A DNA stretch of 43,783 bases, taken from DATBFX01 sp036558305 (GTDB lineage Bacteria > Chloroflexota > Chloroflexia > Thermomicrobiales > UBA6265). Shown here piece by piece: positions 36,666 through 43,783 of this stretch. The position numbers were made by a program, and so were the translations under genes. How positions within the stretch are numbered: position 1 is the first letter of the stretch; every line of letters starts with the position of its first letter. Location: contig DATBFX010000387.1 of NCBI GenBank assembly GCA_036558305.1, positions 1 to 43,783 on the forward strand. Direction: 5' to 3'. Below the pieces are notes generated by a model that was given only the letters and a program-made list of their open reading frames with translations, was not told the DNA's origin and did no database searches.

Positions 36666-37277
36666 TCAGAGACCGACGCGTCCGGTGACGGCCCGGCGCA
36701 ACCGGCGCTCGTTCATCTGCGAGAGGGCGCTGATCACGAAGACGACGACGAAGAGGAAGAGCGACACCCGCTGCGCCACGTTCAACGTCGCGTCGGTCGT
36801 ATCGGTCTGGAAGCGGGACTCGAACAAAACGTGGGTGCCGCTCAGGATCATGAATGCCCCGGCCGCGGATGTCGCCAGGAGGAAGATGTTTTCCCCGAGC
36901 CGGCGGCCGAAGAACGCGCCGGCCGCGCCGCCGACGACGGCGATGACGAGGGAGAGCCAGTGATCGGGTCGCGATCCGAAGATGTCGATGATCCCCACCA
37001 CGGCAACGCCGATGACCACACCGAGGACGGCACCGGCGATCCAGAGACTGAACGCCACCAGCGCGTAGAGCGCGAAGGCGCCGATGAAACCTGCGATAAA
37101 GGCGATCAAGACGCGGGTGGCCTCGGACTGATCGGCGAAGATCTGCATCGCCAGGATAAATCCGAGACCGAATCCCATCGCCGCCAACGCGAACCGGAAA
37201 AGCATCGTGCCGTAGACGGCAACGAACACCCCGGCCACGACCAGGACGATACCCCAGAGCAGATCTCCTCCAGACAC
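36666..37277 (-). CDS. DUF4203-like polytopic membrane protein (copy 2)
   Basis: A 203-residue membrane protein with about seven hydrophobic helices between residues 5 and 190, ending in a basic tail (NERRLRRAVTGRVGL). Gly-rich helices such as GFGLGFILAM and GVVIGVAVVGIID resemble the TM7S3/TM198-like DUF4203 family and the protein at 7965-8612. FGRRLGENIFLL between helices is a conserved-looking cytoplasmic loop. The function is unknown. GTG 37277 was chosen because GAGGAG lies about 7 nt upstream; a GTG two codons earlier overlaps that site. It follows the 83-aa gene by 41 nt and is almost certainly cotranscribed with it. Confidence 0.7.
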   Translation of the reverse strand: MSGGDLLWGIVLVVAGVFVAVYGTMLFRFALAAMGFGLGFILAMQIFADQSEATRVLIAFIAGFIGAFALYALVAFSLWIAGAVLGVVIGVAVVGIIDIFGSRPDHWLSLVIAVVGGAAGAFFGRRLGENIFLLATSAAGAFMILSGTHVLFESRFQTDTTDATLNVAQRVSLFLFVVVFVISALSQMNERRLRRAVTGRVGL

Positions 37278-37318
37278 GGCCACTCTCCTCGTTGATCGAC
37301 GTCGCGTGACGCGAAGGG

Positions 37319-37570
37319 TCAGGGCGGCGGAACCCGCTCGACGGACAGCAGGGGCAAGCCAAGGTCGTAGAGACTCGTCAGGACCCCGATCAACGCCTGC
37401 TGATCGGGCAAGCGACCGACCAACTCGGTGATCGGGTTGTCGCGCGCCGCCGAGACGGTGATCTGCAAACCGCCGAGGCGGTCGGACCAATCCGCGCCGA
37501 GCGTTCCCTGGACACGGATGGTGTAGGTGGCAGGCTCGTTCGACGTGAGCCGGTGCCTGCGGCGGGTCAT
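37319..37570 (-). CDS. Small conserved 83-aa protein (copy 2)
   Basis: An 83-residue protein, a full-length paralogue of the one at 20083-20334. Conserved parts are YTIRVQGTLGADWSDRL (16-32), TELVGRLPDQQALIGVLTSL and YDLGLPLLSVERVPPP. The function is unknown; the absence of a signal or membrane segment suggests a soluble cytoplasmic protein. ATG 37570 follows GGGGAAGAG closely. It is first in an operon with the DUF4203-like gene, and the shared motif lies 84 nt upstream. Confidence 0.75.
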   Translation of the reverse strand: MTRRRHRLTSNEPATYTIRVQGTLGADWSDRLGGLQITVSAARDNPITELVGRLPDQQALIGVLTSLYDLGLPLLSVERVPPP

Positions 37571-37653
37571 TCTCTTCCCCAGACGTCGCTCGAACCGAGG
37601 CCGGTCACCCTATCAAGCCTGATTCAGCCGGTCGCGCGACGCATGCGCCGGAG

Positions 37654-37670
37654 AGCAGCAAAAGGATGTA
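37654..37670 (-). promoter_or_regulatory. Shared upstream motif (before 83-aa protein copy 2)
   Basis: The minus strand reads TACATCCTTTTGCTGCT. A -10-like TTGATA/TAGGGT follows around 37615-37606. It lies 84 nt upstream of ATG 37570. Confidence 0.65.
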
Positions 37671-37842
37671 GCCGTTCGAAGCCGCCGATGCCGGTGCGCT
37701 GGCTCTGCCTCGATGCCACGCCCCCGTCACGTCCTTGGCCCACCCGGATAGCGTGCACTTCCGTCTCTCGTTTGCCTCTTCGATCTCGCCGGGCCTGGCA
37801 GTCTCAGCCCGAACTCCTGGCCGAGACTGCCATCGCTTTCGC

Positions 37843-39216
37843 TCATTGAACAGGCCCGGAGGCGTCGGCAGCGGCGACGTCGTTGAGGGTCCAGGTTTTG
37901 TCGAACAGCGGTTGCTCCGGGCCATAGAAGCGGAAGATCAGCCAGAATTCCTCGCCCGCGGTCGGAATCCAGTTCTGCTCCAGACCCTCGGGCGCCTCTG
38001 GCCCGATGTAGACGTCAACCGACCCATCCGCGTTGACCGTGAGCTTGCCTTTGTCGTACGAGGAAACGCCGACCCGGTTCTGCGGGTTGGGGATGAAGCC
38101 GTTGGTGTCGTTCGCGTAGGCGATCACCGACCAGAAGTCACGCGCCGGAGTGTCGGCCGGCACCCGCAGCCGGTAGAGCCGGTCGCCTTTGAAAAACTCC
38201 CCCGAGGCATCGGCCAATCCCTTCAAGTAAAAGGAGGCCGGAAGCTTCCCAGGTTCGCCCAGCTTCTTCGGCGCCCAGGTCGCGAAAAAGGTGAAGCCGC
38301 CGCCCCGGTGGTCGTAGTCGAGCGCGCCGTCGCCGTAGAAACTGAATCCGAATGTCTCGCCGCGATTGAGCGCCGTCCACTGCCGGTCCGGCCACCAGGC
38401 GTCGCCCGAGCGATGCACGAAGTAGTCCCGCATCAGCTCCTGCGCCTGCGTCACCGCCCGGGCGAGCAGTTCGGCGCGCTCGGCGCTCGGCGCGAACGGT
38501 TTGCCCTTCTCGATCCCGATGCTCGTCAGCATGTGCGCCATCACGGCGTCCCGCGGCTGCCACGGCTCCTCCTGGATGACCTCGGCCAGCAGCGCGAAGT
38601 AGCGGAGGTCGAACGGCGGCAGGGTGTCCCAGGTCAGTGGGTAGCAATCGACGAAGCGGGTCGCCGGTGGGTTGGCCGCATCCGCCAGGGCATAGGTCTT
38701 CAGTCGCTGGCTGTAGGCGACCGCATCCGCCAGCGTGCCGGACCCGATCGGGATCGGGCGCAACGCGGTGTGGACGAAGACCGTGGGCGACGGGACGACA
38801 AAGTAACCCTCGGGTGCTGTCCCCGAATAGTCCGGGGGGAGGAAGAGATACTTCCCTCCCTTGCCGGCATCGTCGCCCGACGGCCCCATGTCGACCAGTG
38901 GCACCTCCCAGGTATCGATGCCGCTGCCGAAGAGGGCGACCTTGTCGGAGGCGGGTGGGACCTCGACCACCATGGGGCCATTCCGCAGGTCGGAGACGGT
39001 GGCCACGTAGGGCGTCTGGTTGTTGGCGGTCAGGAACCCGTGGCGCGGTTCCATCACGTTGGACATGTAGACCACGTCGCCGAAGTTGGCGTCGAGATCG
39101 CGCTTGAGCGAGGCGCGAAACGCCGCCATGCTGACGGCGGGCATCCCCCAGATCGCCGCCTCGACGGCACGCGGGAAGACGAGTTGCTCTTGCAGATCGG
39201 CGGTCGATGCGGTCAT
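37843..39216 (-). CDS. DUF1254/DUF1214 domain protein (copy 1)
   Basis: A 457-residue protein of the DUF1254-DUF1214 family, whose function is not established. The N-terminal DUF1254 domain (about 30-160) includes FLTANNQTPYVATVSDL and GGKYLFLPPDY; the middle is helical with SIGIEKGKPFAPS. The C-terminal DUF1214 domain (about 340-450) includes DFWSVIAYANDTNGFI, VNADGSVDVYIGP and WLIFRFYGPEQPLFDKTW. No signal peptide is evident, although many relatives are exported. ATG 39216 follows GGGAG by 7 nt. It is the last of three related genes in a row on the minus strand. It is closer to copy 2 than to copy 3. Confidence 0.9.
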   Translation of the reverse strand: MTASTADLQEQLVFPRAVEAAIWGMPAVSMAAFRASLKRDLDANFGDVVYMSNVMEPRHGFLTANNQTPYVATVSDLRNGPMVVEVPPASDKVALFGSGIDTWEVPLVDMGPSGDDAGKGGKYLFLPPDYSGTAPEGYFVVPSPTVFVHTALRPIPIGSGTLADAVAYSQRLKTYALADAANPPATRFVDCYPLTWDTLPPFDLRYFALLAEVIQEEPWQPRDAVMAHMLTSIGIEKGKPFAPSAERAELLARAVTQAQELMRDYFVHRSGDAWWPDRQWTALNRGETFGFSFYGDGALDYDHRGGGFTFFATWAPKKLGEPGKLPASFYLKGLADASGEFFKGDRLYRLRVPADTPARDFWSVIAYANDTNGFIPNPQNRVGVSSYDKGKLTVNADGSVDVYIGPEAPEGLEQNWIPTAGEEFWLIFRFYGPEQPLFDKTWTLNDVAAADASGPVQ

Positions 39217-39340
39217 CCGATAGCTCCCTTTCGCGCGCTCTCGGTTACGAACGACGAGGTGAACCGGTCGAAAACAAGCAGGGCATCGCCTCAGTCAACA
39301 CGCTCGACCGCCGGTAGCTGCCGGCGATCATCGTCCCTAT

Positions 39341-40774
39341 CTAGCCGTTGACCCGTTCGATGTCGTTCAGCTTCCAGGTCTTGTCGTAGAACGGCTCCAG
39401 CGGACCGTAGAAACGGAAGATCGGGAACCATCCCCGCCCGGGTACGGTCCGGATCCAGTTCCGTTCCTGTCCTGCCGGCAACTCGGGACCGAACCAGATG
39501 TCGACCGACCCGTCGGCATTCACCGTGGGGTTGGTGTACTGGCTGATCGACGGGAATGGCTTCCCATTTTGCAGCTCGGAGCGGCTGATCGCGTCGTAGA
39601 CAACGATCGACCAGAAGTTGTTGATGGGGATCTGCGGCAGGACGCGCAGCCGGTAGGTCTTGGCACCGTCGAGGAAGTTGCCATCGGCGTCCCGATAGGT
39701 CCAGAGGTACTGCGACCCCACGCCGACGTTCTTGGCCATCATCGCCGGATCGTTGCCGAGGGCCATGTAGTAGACCCACGCCCGCCGGTCGACCATGAGG
39801 ACGCCGTCGCGCATGAAGGTGTAGGGGGTGTCGCCGATGCCTTCCCATTGCCGGTCCGCGTAGTACGGGACCTCAGGATCGCGCGACGCAAAGGTATTGG
39901 CGCGGGCAATGGCCGCCGCGGCGTGGGCGGCCTCCGCCAGCAGCGCCAGTTGCCGCTCGTCAGGCGCAAACGGCTTGCCCTTTTCGATCCCGATCGACTT
40001 CATGTGCGCGCGTTCGAGCGGCGTGAAGACGTCGCCTGGCTCCTCCTCCACGAGTTGCGCGAGTTGCTCGAAAAAGGTGATCGTGTCCGAGTGGATCGTG
40101 TCGATCGGCTGCCCCGACCCGTTGAGGTACTCCATGGCCGGCGGATCGCTCGCTTGGGCCAGCGGATAGACTTTGATCTGCTTCATCAACGACACCGCCT
40201 GGTCGGTGCTGTTGTTGACCAGGAATCCGCGCACACCGAAGAGGACGCTGTACGTCGGCGACCGGACCACGAAATAACCATCCGGCACGCTGCCTTGGTG
40301 CCCCGGTGGGAGGAACAGATATTTGCCGCCCTGCCCCTTGTCAGGCCCGAGCGGCCCGATGTCCACCAGGAACCGTTGCAGGGTGTCGTTGGCGTTCCCA
40401 AACATATGCGGCGGCGCTTCGACGACCGTCGGACCGTCGCCATTCAGATCGAGGAAGCCCAGCGCGTAGACGGTCTCGGTATTTGCGGTCAGCAGGAGCG
40501 TCTGTGAGTCCATTAGAGACTCCCAGACGACGACTTGATTCGCACTTCGCGCGCCGAATTCCCGCAGCCCACGCCGGGTCTCGATGATCGCCACCGGCGG
40601 AATCTGGGTCAGGTAGACCTCGATCGCGCGATTGAAGACGAGTTGGTCGAGCAAAGCATCGGCTGCCTCGCGGGTCGGGTAGCCGTTCTCGAACGCGAAG
40701 TCGCCGAACCTCGTCTTGACCACTTCAGTGGTGATCCAACCATGCCGGTCGCCGGTGTTCGTTGCCTGCTGCAT
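39341..40774 (-). CDS. DUF1254/DUF1214 domain protein (copy 2)
   Basis: A 477-residue DUF1254-DUF1214 protein with the same plan as copy 1: TANTETVYALGFLDL and GGKYLFLPPGH in the N-terminal domain, SIGIEKGKPFAP in the middle, and NFWSIVVYDAISRS, VNADGSVDIWFGP and FPIFRFYGPLEPFYDKTW at the end. The N-terminal 35 residues (with TRFGDFAFENGYPTRE) are longer than in copy 1. ATG 40774 follows AAGGAG by 7 nt; the frame upstream of it is low-complexity. A spacing of 131 nt to copy 3 and 124 nt to copy 1 suggests a loose operon. Enzymatic activity is unknown. Confidence 0.9.
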   Translation of the reverse strand: MQQATNTGDRHGWITTEVVKTRFGDFAFENGYPTREAADALLDQLVFNRAIEVYLTQIPPVAIIETRRGLREFGARSANQVVVWESLMDSQTLLLTANTETVYALGFLDLNGDGPTVVEAPPHMFGNANDTLQRFLVDIGPLGPDKGQGGKYLFLPPGHQGSVPDGYFVVRSPTYSVLFGVRGFLVNNSTDQAVSLMKQIKVYPLAQASDPPAMEYLNGSGQPIDTIHSDTITFFEQLAQLVEEEPGDVFTPLERAHMKSIGIEKGKPFAPDERQLALLAEAAHAAAAIARANTFASRDPEVPYYADRQWEGIGDTPYTFMRDGVLMVDRRAWVYYMALGNDPAMMAKNVGVGSQYLWTYRDADGNFLDGAKTYRLRVLPQIPINNFWSIVVYDAISRSELQNGKPFPSISQYTNPTVNADGSVDIWFGPELPAGQERNWIRTVPGRGWFPIFRFYGPLEPFYDKTWKLNDIERVNG

Positions 40775-40905
40775 CACGGTGCTCCTTCTCTTGCAACGAC
40801 TGCCACGGACACTCACGTCACATCGGTCTGTACGGGACGGAATGCACGATCTCGGACTCCGGTCACTGAATCGCGCAAACGACATTCGGTGCCGCCGGTG
40901 GAGGA

Positions 40906-42249
40906 TTAGCCCACCCGCTCGATAGCCGGTGGCCGCCAGCGGCCGGCCGCGACCTCCGGTTTCGGCAGGTAGAGCCGCATAGGGATCTCGAACCCGCCCT
41001 CCGCCGGCCCTGGCAGCCAGTTCGACCCGGGGACGTCGGTGGGTCGATCGCGCTGCACCGCGATCGTTAGCGAGCCGTCGTCGCCATGCGCGAGGTGGCT
41101 GCGCGAGCCGAGCATGTAACGGTCGATCGGGTTGTCGACGAAGAAGAACTCCAGGTTGTAAATGTACATCGACCAGAAGGCGTTGACCGGCGGCAGCTCG
41201 TCCGGGGCGAATCGCAGGCGATACCGGTGCCCCCCGTCCAGTTGCTCACCCGCCGCATCGACCCTGGTCAGGGGATAGCACGCATCTTCGACGAGATTGC
41301 CGCCGACGCCGAACAGCGTCCAGGCGGCGCGGAGGGGATAGTTCGTGCCGAATCGCCCCATGTCCCGCGTCAACATCCAGCCGTGGACCTGCTCGCCGAG
41401 CGGAGTCGCGCGGATTTGCTGCTGTCCGGCTTTGATGCCCTCGCCGATCGCGGTCTGCACCTCGGGCGAGAAAGATGCCCAGGGGAACGCGGCGCCGGGT
41501 GCGATCCCGAGCGCCGCGATCCGCTCCAGCACCGGCGCGTCCGCGGGATAGGCCGGGTTGGTCGTTAGCAAGGCGTTCAGCCGGCCGAAAAACCGAGACG
41601 GTGTCATACCAAGCACTTGCCGGGGAACGGGCGTTTCGGCATCGACCCCCGGTTTGAGCGGCACCTCGGCCGGCGGCTGCCAGGCGGTTCCCCAGGCGCT
41701 CAGTGGCATGAGACGGAACTGGTCCTGGAGCGCGTTGATCGGGGTCGTCTCCGCGGGGTTCTCGATCCGGATGCGACCGCCGAGATTCGTCATCGCCGTC
41801 GGCATCCGCAATTCGGTCAACCCGGTGGGGAGGTCGCCTTGCCAGTCCGGCCCGACGAGCGCGAAGTTGCCGCCCTTGCCACCCGAGCCCCGCGTGCCCA
41901 TCGACAGCGGGACATCGTTCCAGCCGTTGAGGAACTGCAACAGCCAGAAACGATCCGGGATGTCGGGGACGGAAAGCGCCAGCGGTTCGCCGGAAAGATC
42001 GCAATTGGCGATCGAGAGCAGCACGTCGAGATTCATGCCGACGACGGTGCGGTCCGAGGCATCTGGGAGCTGCCGGTAATGCCCGAACCGGTTGACCGGT
42101 GCCAGCGGTCCGGTCGGCTTCGTCACCGCTGTCGAGCGGTCCTGCTGCACCTCGATGTAGACGAGCGGGAACCCGAAGACGTACGCCTCCTGGGCGAGTC
42201 GTTTGGCGGCCTCGGGAGTCAGGTGGGTGGAACGTTCCGTCGTCATCAT
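40906..42249 (-). CDS. DUF1254/DUF1214 domain protein (copy 3)
   Basis: A 447-residue DUF1254-DUF1214 protein, the most diverged of the three. The N-terminal part has EAYVFGFPLVYIEVQQDRST and PVNRFGHYRQLPDASDRTVV, typical of the DUF1254 start. GGKGGNFALVGPDWQG replaces the GGKYLFLPP of the other copies. The C-terminal part has NAFWSMYIYNLEFFFVDNPI and MRLYLPKPE, lacking the RFYGP motif. Two ATGs (42249 and 42246) follow GGAG by 4 and 7 nt; I use the first. It may be an older member of the set, not a recent duplicate. It lies downstream of the third sulfatase, separated by a strong hairpin. Confidence 0.88.
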   Translation of the reverse strand: MMTTERSTHLTPEAAKRLAQEAYVFGFPLVYIEVQQDRSTAVTKPTGPLAPVNRFGHYRQLPDASDRTVVGMNLDVLLSIANCDLSGEPLALSVPDIPDRFWLLQFLNGWNDVPLSMGTRGSGGKGGNFALVGPDWQGDLPTGLTELRMPTAMTNLGGRIRIENPAETTPINALQDQFRLMPLSAWGTAWQPPAEVPLKPGVDAETPVPRQVLGMTPSRFFGRLNALLTTNPAYPADAPVLERIAALGIAPGAAFPWASFSPEVQTAIGEGIKAGQQQIRATPLGEQVHGWMLTRDMGRFGTNYPLRAAWTLFGVGGNLVEDACYPLTRVDAAGEQLDGGHRYRLRFAPDELPPVNAFWSMYIYNLEFFFVDNPIDRYMLGSRSHLAHGDDGSLTIAVQRDRPTDVPGSNWLPGPAEGGFEIPMRLYLPKPEVAAGRWRPPAIERVG

Positions 42250-42356
42250 GCGTCTCCTTTCCTCCATTCACTCACGTCGCGAAGGTTCGGCGCACTCGCG
42301 ATCGCGATCTGCTCGCCTGGTCGCATCGTCGTGTCTTCGTCCGTTGCGGTAGAAGA

Positions 42357-42407
42357 AGAGCCGCGATCGCCCCCAAGGAAGACAATCCCGGGGGCGATAG
42401 CGGCTCT
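42357..42407 (-). terminator. Hairpin terminator of the third sulfatase gene
   Basis: Arms 42357-42374 and 42390-42407 form an 18-bp stem with a single mismatch around a 15-nt loop. It begins 20 nt past the sulfatase stop at 42427. On the minus strand TCTTCTTCTACC follows the stem, the nearest thing to a T-rich tract among the hairpins here. Confidence 0.65.
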
Positions 42408-42426
42408 ATCGCACGCCGTTCGCAGC

Positions 42427-43783
42427 CTACTGCCGCATCATCGCCACGTGGAACAGGTCGGCGGGGTCGATCAGGTGGTCGTGGCTGTCGGACCCGACGT
42501 CGATTTGAACCCAATTGACCTTCCCATTGAAGGCGTTGTCACCCGCCGCGTAGTCGTCGCTGACCGGCGCGCCCGTGTCCCGGCCCACGTCGGTCGTCTC
42601 GTCGAGCGAGAAGCTGAAGAAGTGCGTCCGCTCGACGCGCCCCGAACCGGCCGGCACCCCGCCGACGAAGAGTGCGACGTTGCCCCCCTTGCCGATCCCA
42701 CCGCCGTCGTAGGCGAACTCCATCCGCACCTGATTGACTCCGGCCGGGATGATCGTGTCCGAGGTCACCTTGTAGGTGGTGATGGAGCCGTAGTTGTAGG
42801 CGTAGGTCAGGGTCCCGTCCTTGACGTAGAGCGCCCAGCCGCCGCCGGAACCGCCCTGGTTGATGATCACGCCCGACGCGCCGTCGTCGGGCACGACCAC
42901 CTCCGCCGTGACCGCGTGGGATTTGCTCATCACGCTGATCAGGGTGTTCTCGTTTAGGCGTCCCATGCCTTCCACGAGGACCTGCGAGGTGCCATGCACC
43001 AGTGTCGGCCGCCCCGCGCGCTCCGGGATCAGCCGCTCCCAGACGCGATCGTCGAGCGGCAGGACGTTGAACCGGCGCGCTTCGAGCAGGAAGAGCCGTT
43101 GCAGCTCGTGCAGCTTATCGGGCATCTCCTTGGCGAGATCGTGCGCCTGCGTCCAGTCCTTCGACCCGTCGTACAACTCCCAGACGTCGTCGTCGAAGGC
43201 AATGGTCTTCGCCTCGCCCATCGCCCACGGCGTGCGGTGTTTGGTGATCGCCGACCAGCCCTTGTGGTAGATGCCGCGGTTGCCGAACATCTCGAAGTAC
43301 TGCGTCTCGTGCCGCTCCGGCGCGGTGCCGTCGCCGAAGCTGTAGAGCATCGAGACACCCTGGATCGGGTCCTGCGTCACGCCGTTGACCTGCACCGGTT
43401 CCGGGATGTTCGCCGCTTCGAGCACGGTCGGGGCGACGTCGATCACGTGGTGGAACTGATTGCGGACCTCGCCCTTGGCCGTGATTCCGTTTGGCCAGTG
43501 GACGATGGTGCCGTTGCGGGTGCCGCCCCAGTGGGAGGCGACCTGCTTGGTCCACTGGTACGGCGTGTCCATCGCGTGCGCCCAGCCGACCGCGTAGTGC
43601 GGCGAGGAGGCGGGGCCGCCCCATTCGGGTATCCGGCCGAGCAGGTAGTCGACGGTCTCCAACCCGGGCGCGTTGACCGAGGCGCCCTCATTGAATGTGC
43701 CCTGTAGGCTGCCTTCCGCCGACGCGCCGTTGTCGCCGATGACAAAGTAGATGAGCGTCTCGTCGAGGATGCCGAGCGTATCC
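42427..43783 (-). CDS. Arylsulfatase, N-terminal part beyond the window edge
   Basis: At least 451 residues of a large arylsulfatase whose N-terminus lies outside the window, so the formylglycine motif cannot be seen. Visible are the second metal site IYFVIGDNGASAEG at the edge, GGTRNGTIVHWPNGI with the conserved Lys/His-type region, DVAPTVLEAANIP, and FGNRGIYHKGWSAITKHRTP. A beta-sandwich-like C-terminal domain follows (last 200 residues, with INQGGSGGGWALYVKDG and NYGSITTYKV), as in the long 750-800-residue arylsulfatase subfamily. It differs in architecture from the two shorter sulfatases upstream. The in-frame TTG at 43662 is internal to the domain and is not the start. Confidence 0.9.
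   Translation of the reverse strand, partial: DTLGILDETLIYFVIGDNGASAEGSLQGTFNEGASVNAPGLETVDYLLGRIPEWGGPASSPHYAVGWAHAMDTPYQWTKQVASHWGGTRNGTIVHWPNGITAKGEVRNQFHHVIDVAPTVLEAANIPEPVQVNGVTQDPIQGVSMLYSFGDGTAPERHETQYFEMFGNRGIYHKGWSAITKHRTPWAMGEAKTIAFDDDVWELYDGSKDWTQAHDLAKEMPDKLHELQRLFLLEARRFNVLPLDDRVWERLIPERAGRPTLVHGTSQVLVEGMGRLNENTLISVMSKSHAVTAEVVVPDDGASGVIINQGGSGGGWALYVKDGTLTYAYNYGSITTYKVTSDTIIPAGVNQVRMEFAYDGGGIGKGGNVALFVGGVPAGSGRVERTHFFSFSLDETTDVGRDTGAPVSDDYAAGDNAFNGKVNWVQIDVGSDSHDHLIDPADLFHVAMMRQ

Noticed and set aside
40833..40846. TGCATTCCGTCCCG on the minus strand upstream of the second DUF1254 gene, as a further copy of the shared motif
   Set aside because: Only the TGCA and scattered C residues match; the TTTTG core is missing.
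42296..42307. Palindrome TCGCGATCGCGA upstream of the third DUF1254 gene
   Set aside because: Short GATC/CGATCG palindromes are very frequent throughout this window, inside genes as well, so this one carries little weight.

Overview
The window is about 43.8 kb of high-GC chromosomal DNA, most likely from a Chloroflexota bacterium of the Thermomicrobia type. That assignment is an inference. It rests on a MalT-type giant LuxR regulator, secreted proteins with Q-D-A-T-P-like mature ends, a very long Thr/Pro-repeat surface protein, frequent GTG starts, strong GGAGG ribosome sites and families common in that group. No rRNA, tRNA or CRISPR array was seen.

Layout. 1-683: 3' part lost of a ZIP-like membrane transporter (minus). 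949-2409: two consecutive VapBC toxin-antitoxin pairs (plus), each with a -10 box exactly 6 nt before the antitoxin ATG. 2427-8612 (minus): sulfatase, two overlapping alpha/beta hydrolases, DUF1269 protein, second sulfatase, DUF4203-like membrane protein. 9223-12691: two more DUF1269 proteins, a two-pore-helix K+ channel, a small membrane protein, an HdeD-like protein and a small helical protein. 13958-16626: PAS-GAF-PAS histidine kinase overlapping its NarL-type response regulator. 16962-19961: MalT-like LuxR regulator. 20083-24044: an 83-aa protein, DUF1269, a secreted DUF4397 protein, and a Vps62-domain protein fused to a membrane domain. 24187-25624: an intact ISNCY-type insertion sequence with a perfect 6-bp target duplication. 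25830-30488: a 1345-aa Thr-Pro-Thr repeat surface protein and a small secreted protein. 30943-37570 (minus): two membrane proteins of unknown function, a GH63-like glucosidase, DUF1269, DUF4203-like and a second 83-aa protein. 37843-43783 (minus): three DUF1254/DUF1214 proteins and a third, 5'-truncated arylsulfatase.

How the parts may work together. The same building blocks recur: five DUF1269 glycine-zipper proteins, two DUF4203-like proteins, two 83-aa paralogues, three sulfatases and three DUF1254 proteins. The main discovery is a shared noncoding element of about 16-17 nt, approximately T(G/A)CA(T/C)CC(T)TTTTG(G/C)NCC. It lies 80-340 nt (further for two regulators) upstream of most of these genes, nearly always in an intergenic gap and always pointing towards the downstream gene. 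It is present before the DUF1269, HdeD, DUF4203, 83-aa, sulfatase, glucosidase and repeat-protein genes and also before the kinase/regulator operon, where it sits in a run of three 10-bp repeats. I infer a common envelope or general-stress regulon, possibly controlled by the local two-component system. The toxin-antitoxin and DUF1254 blocks lack it.
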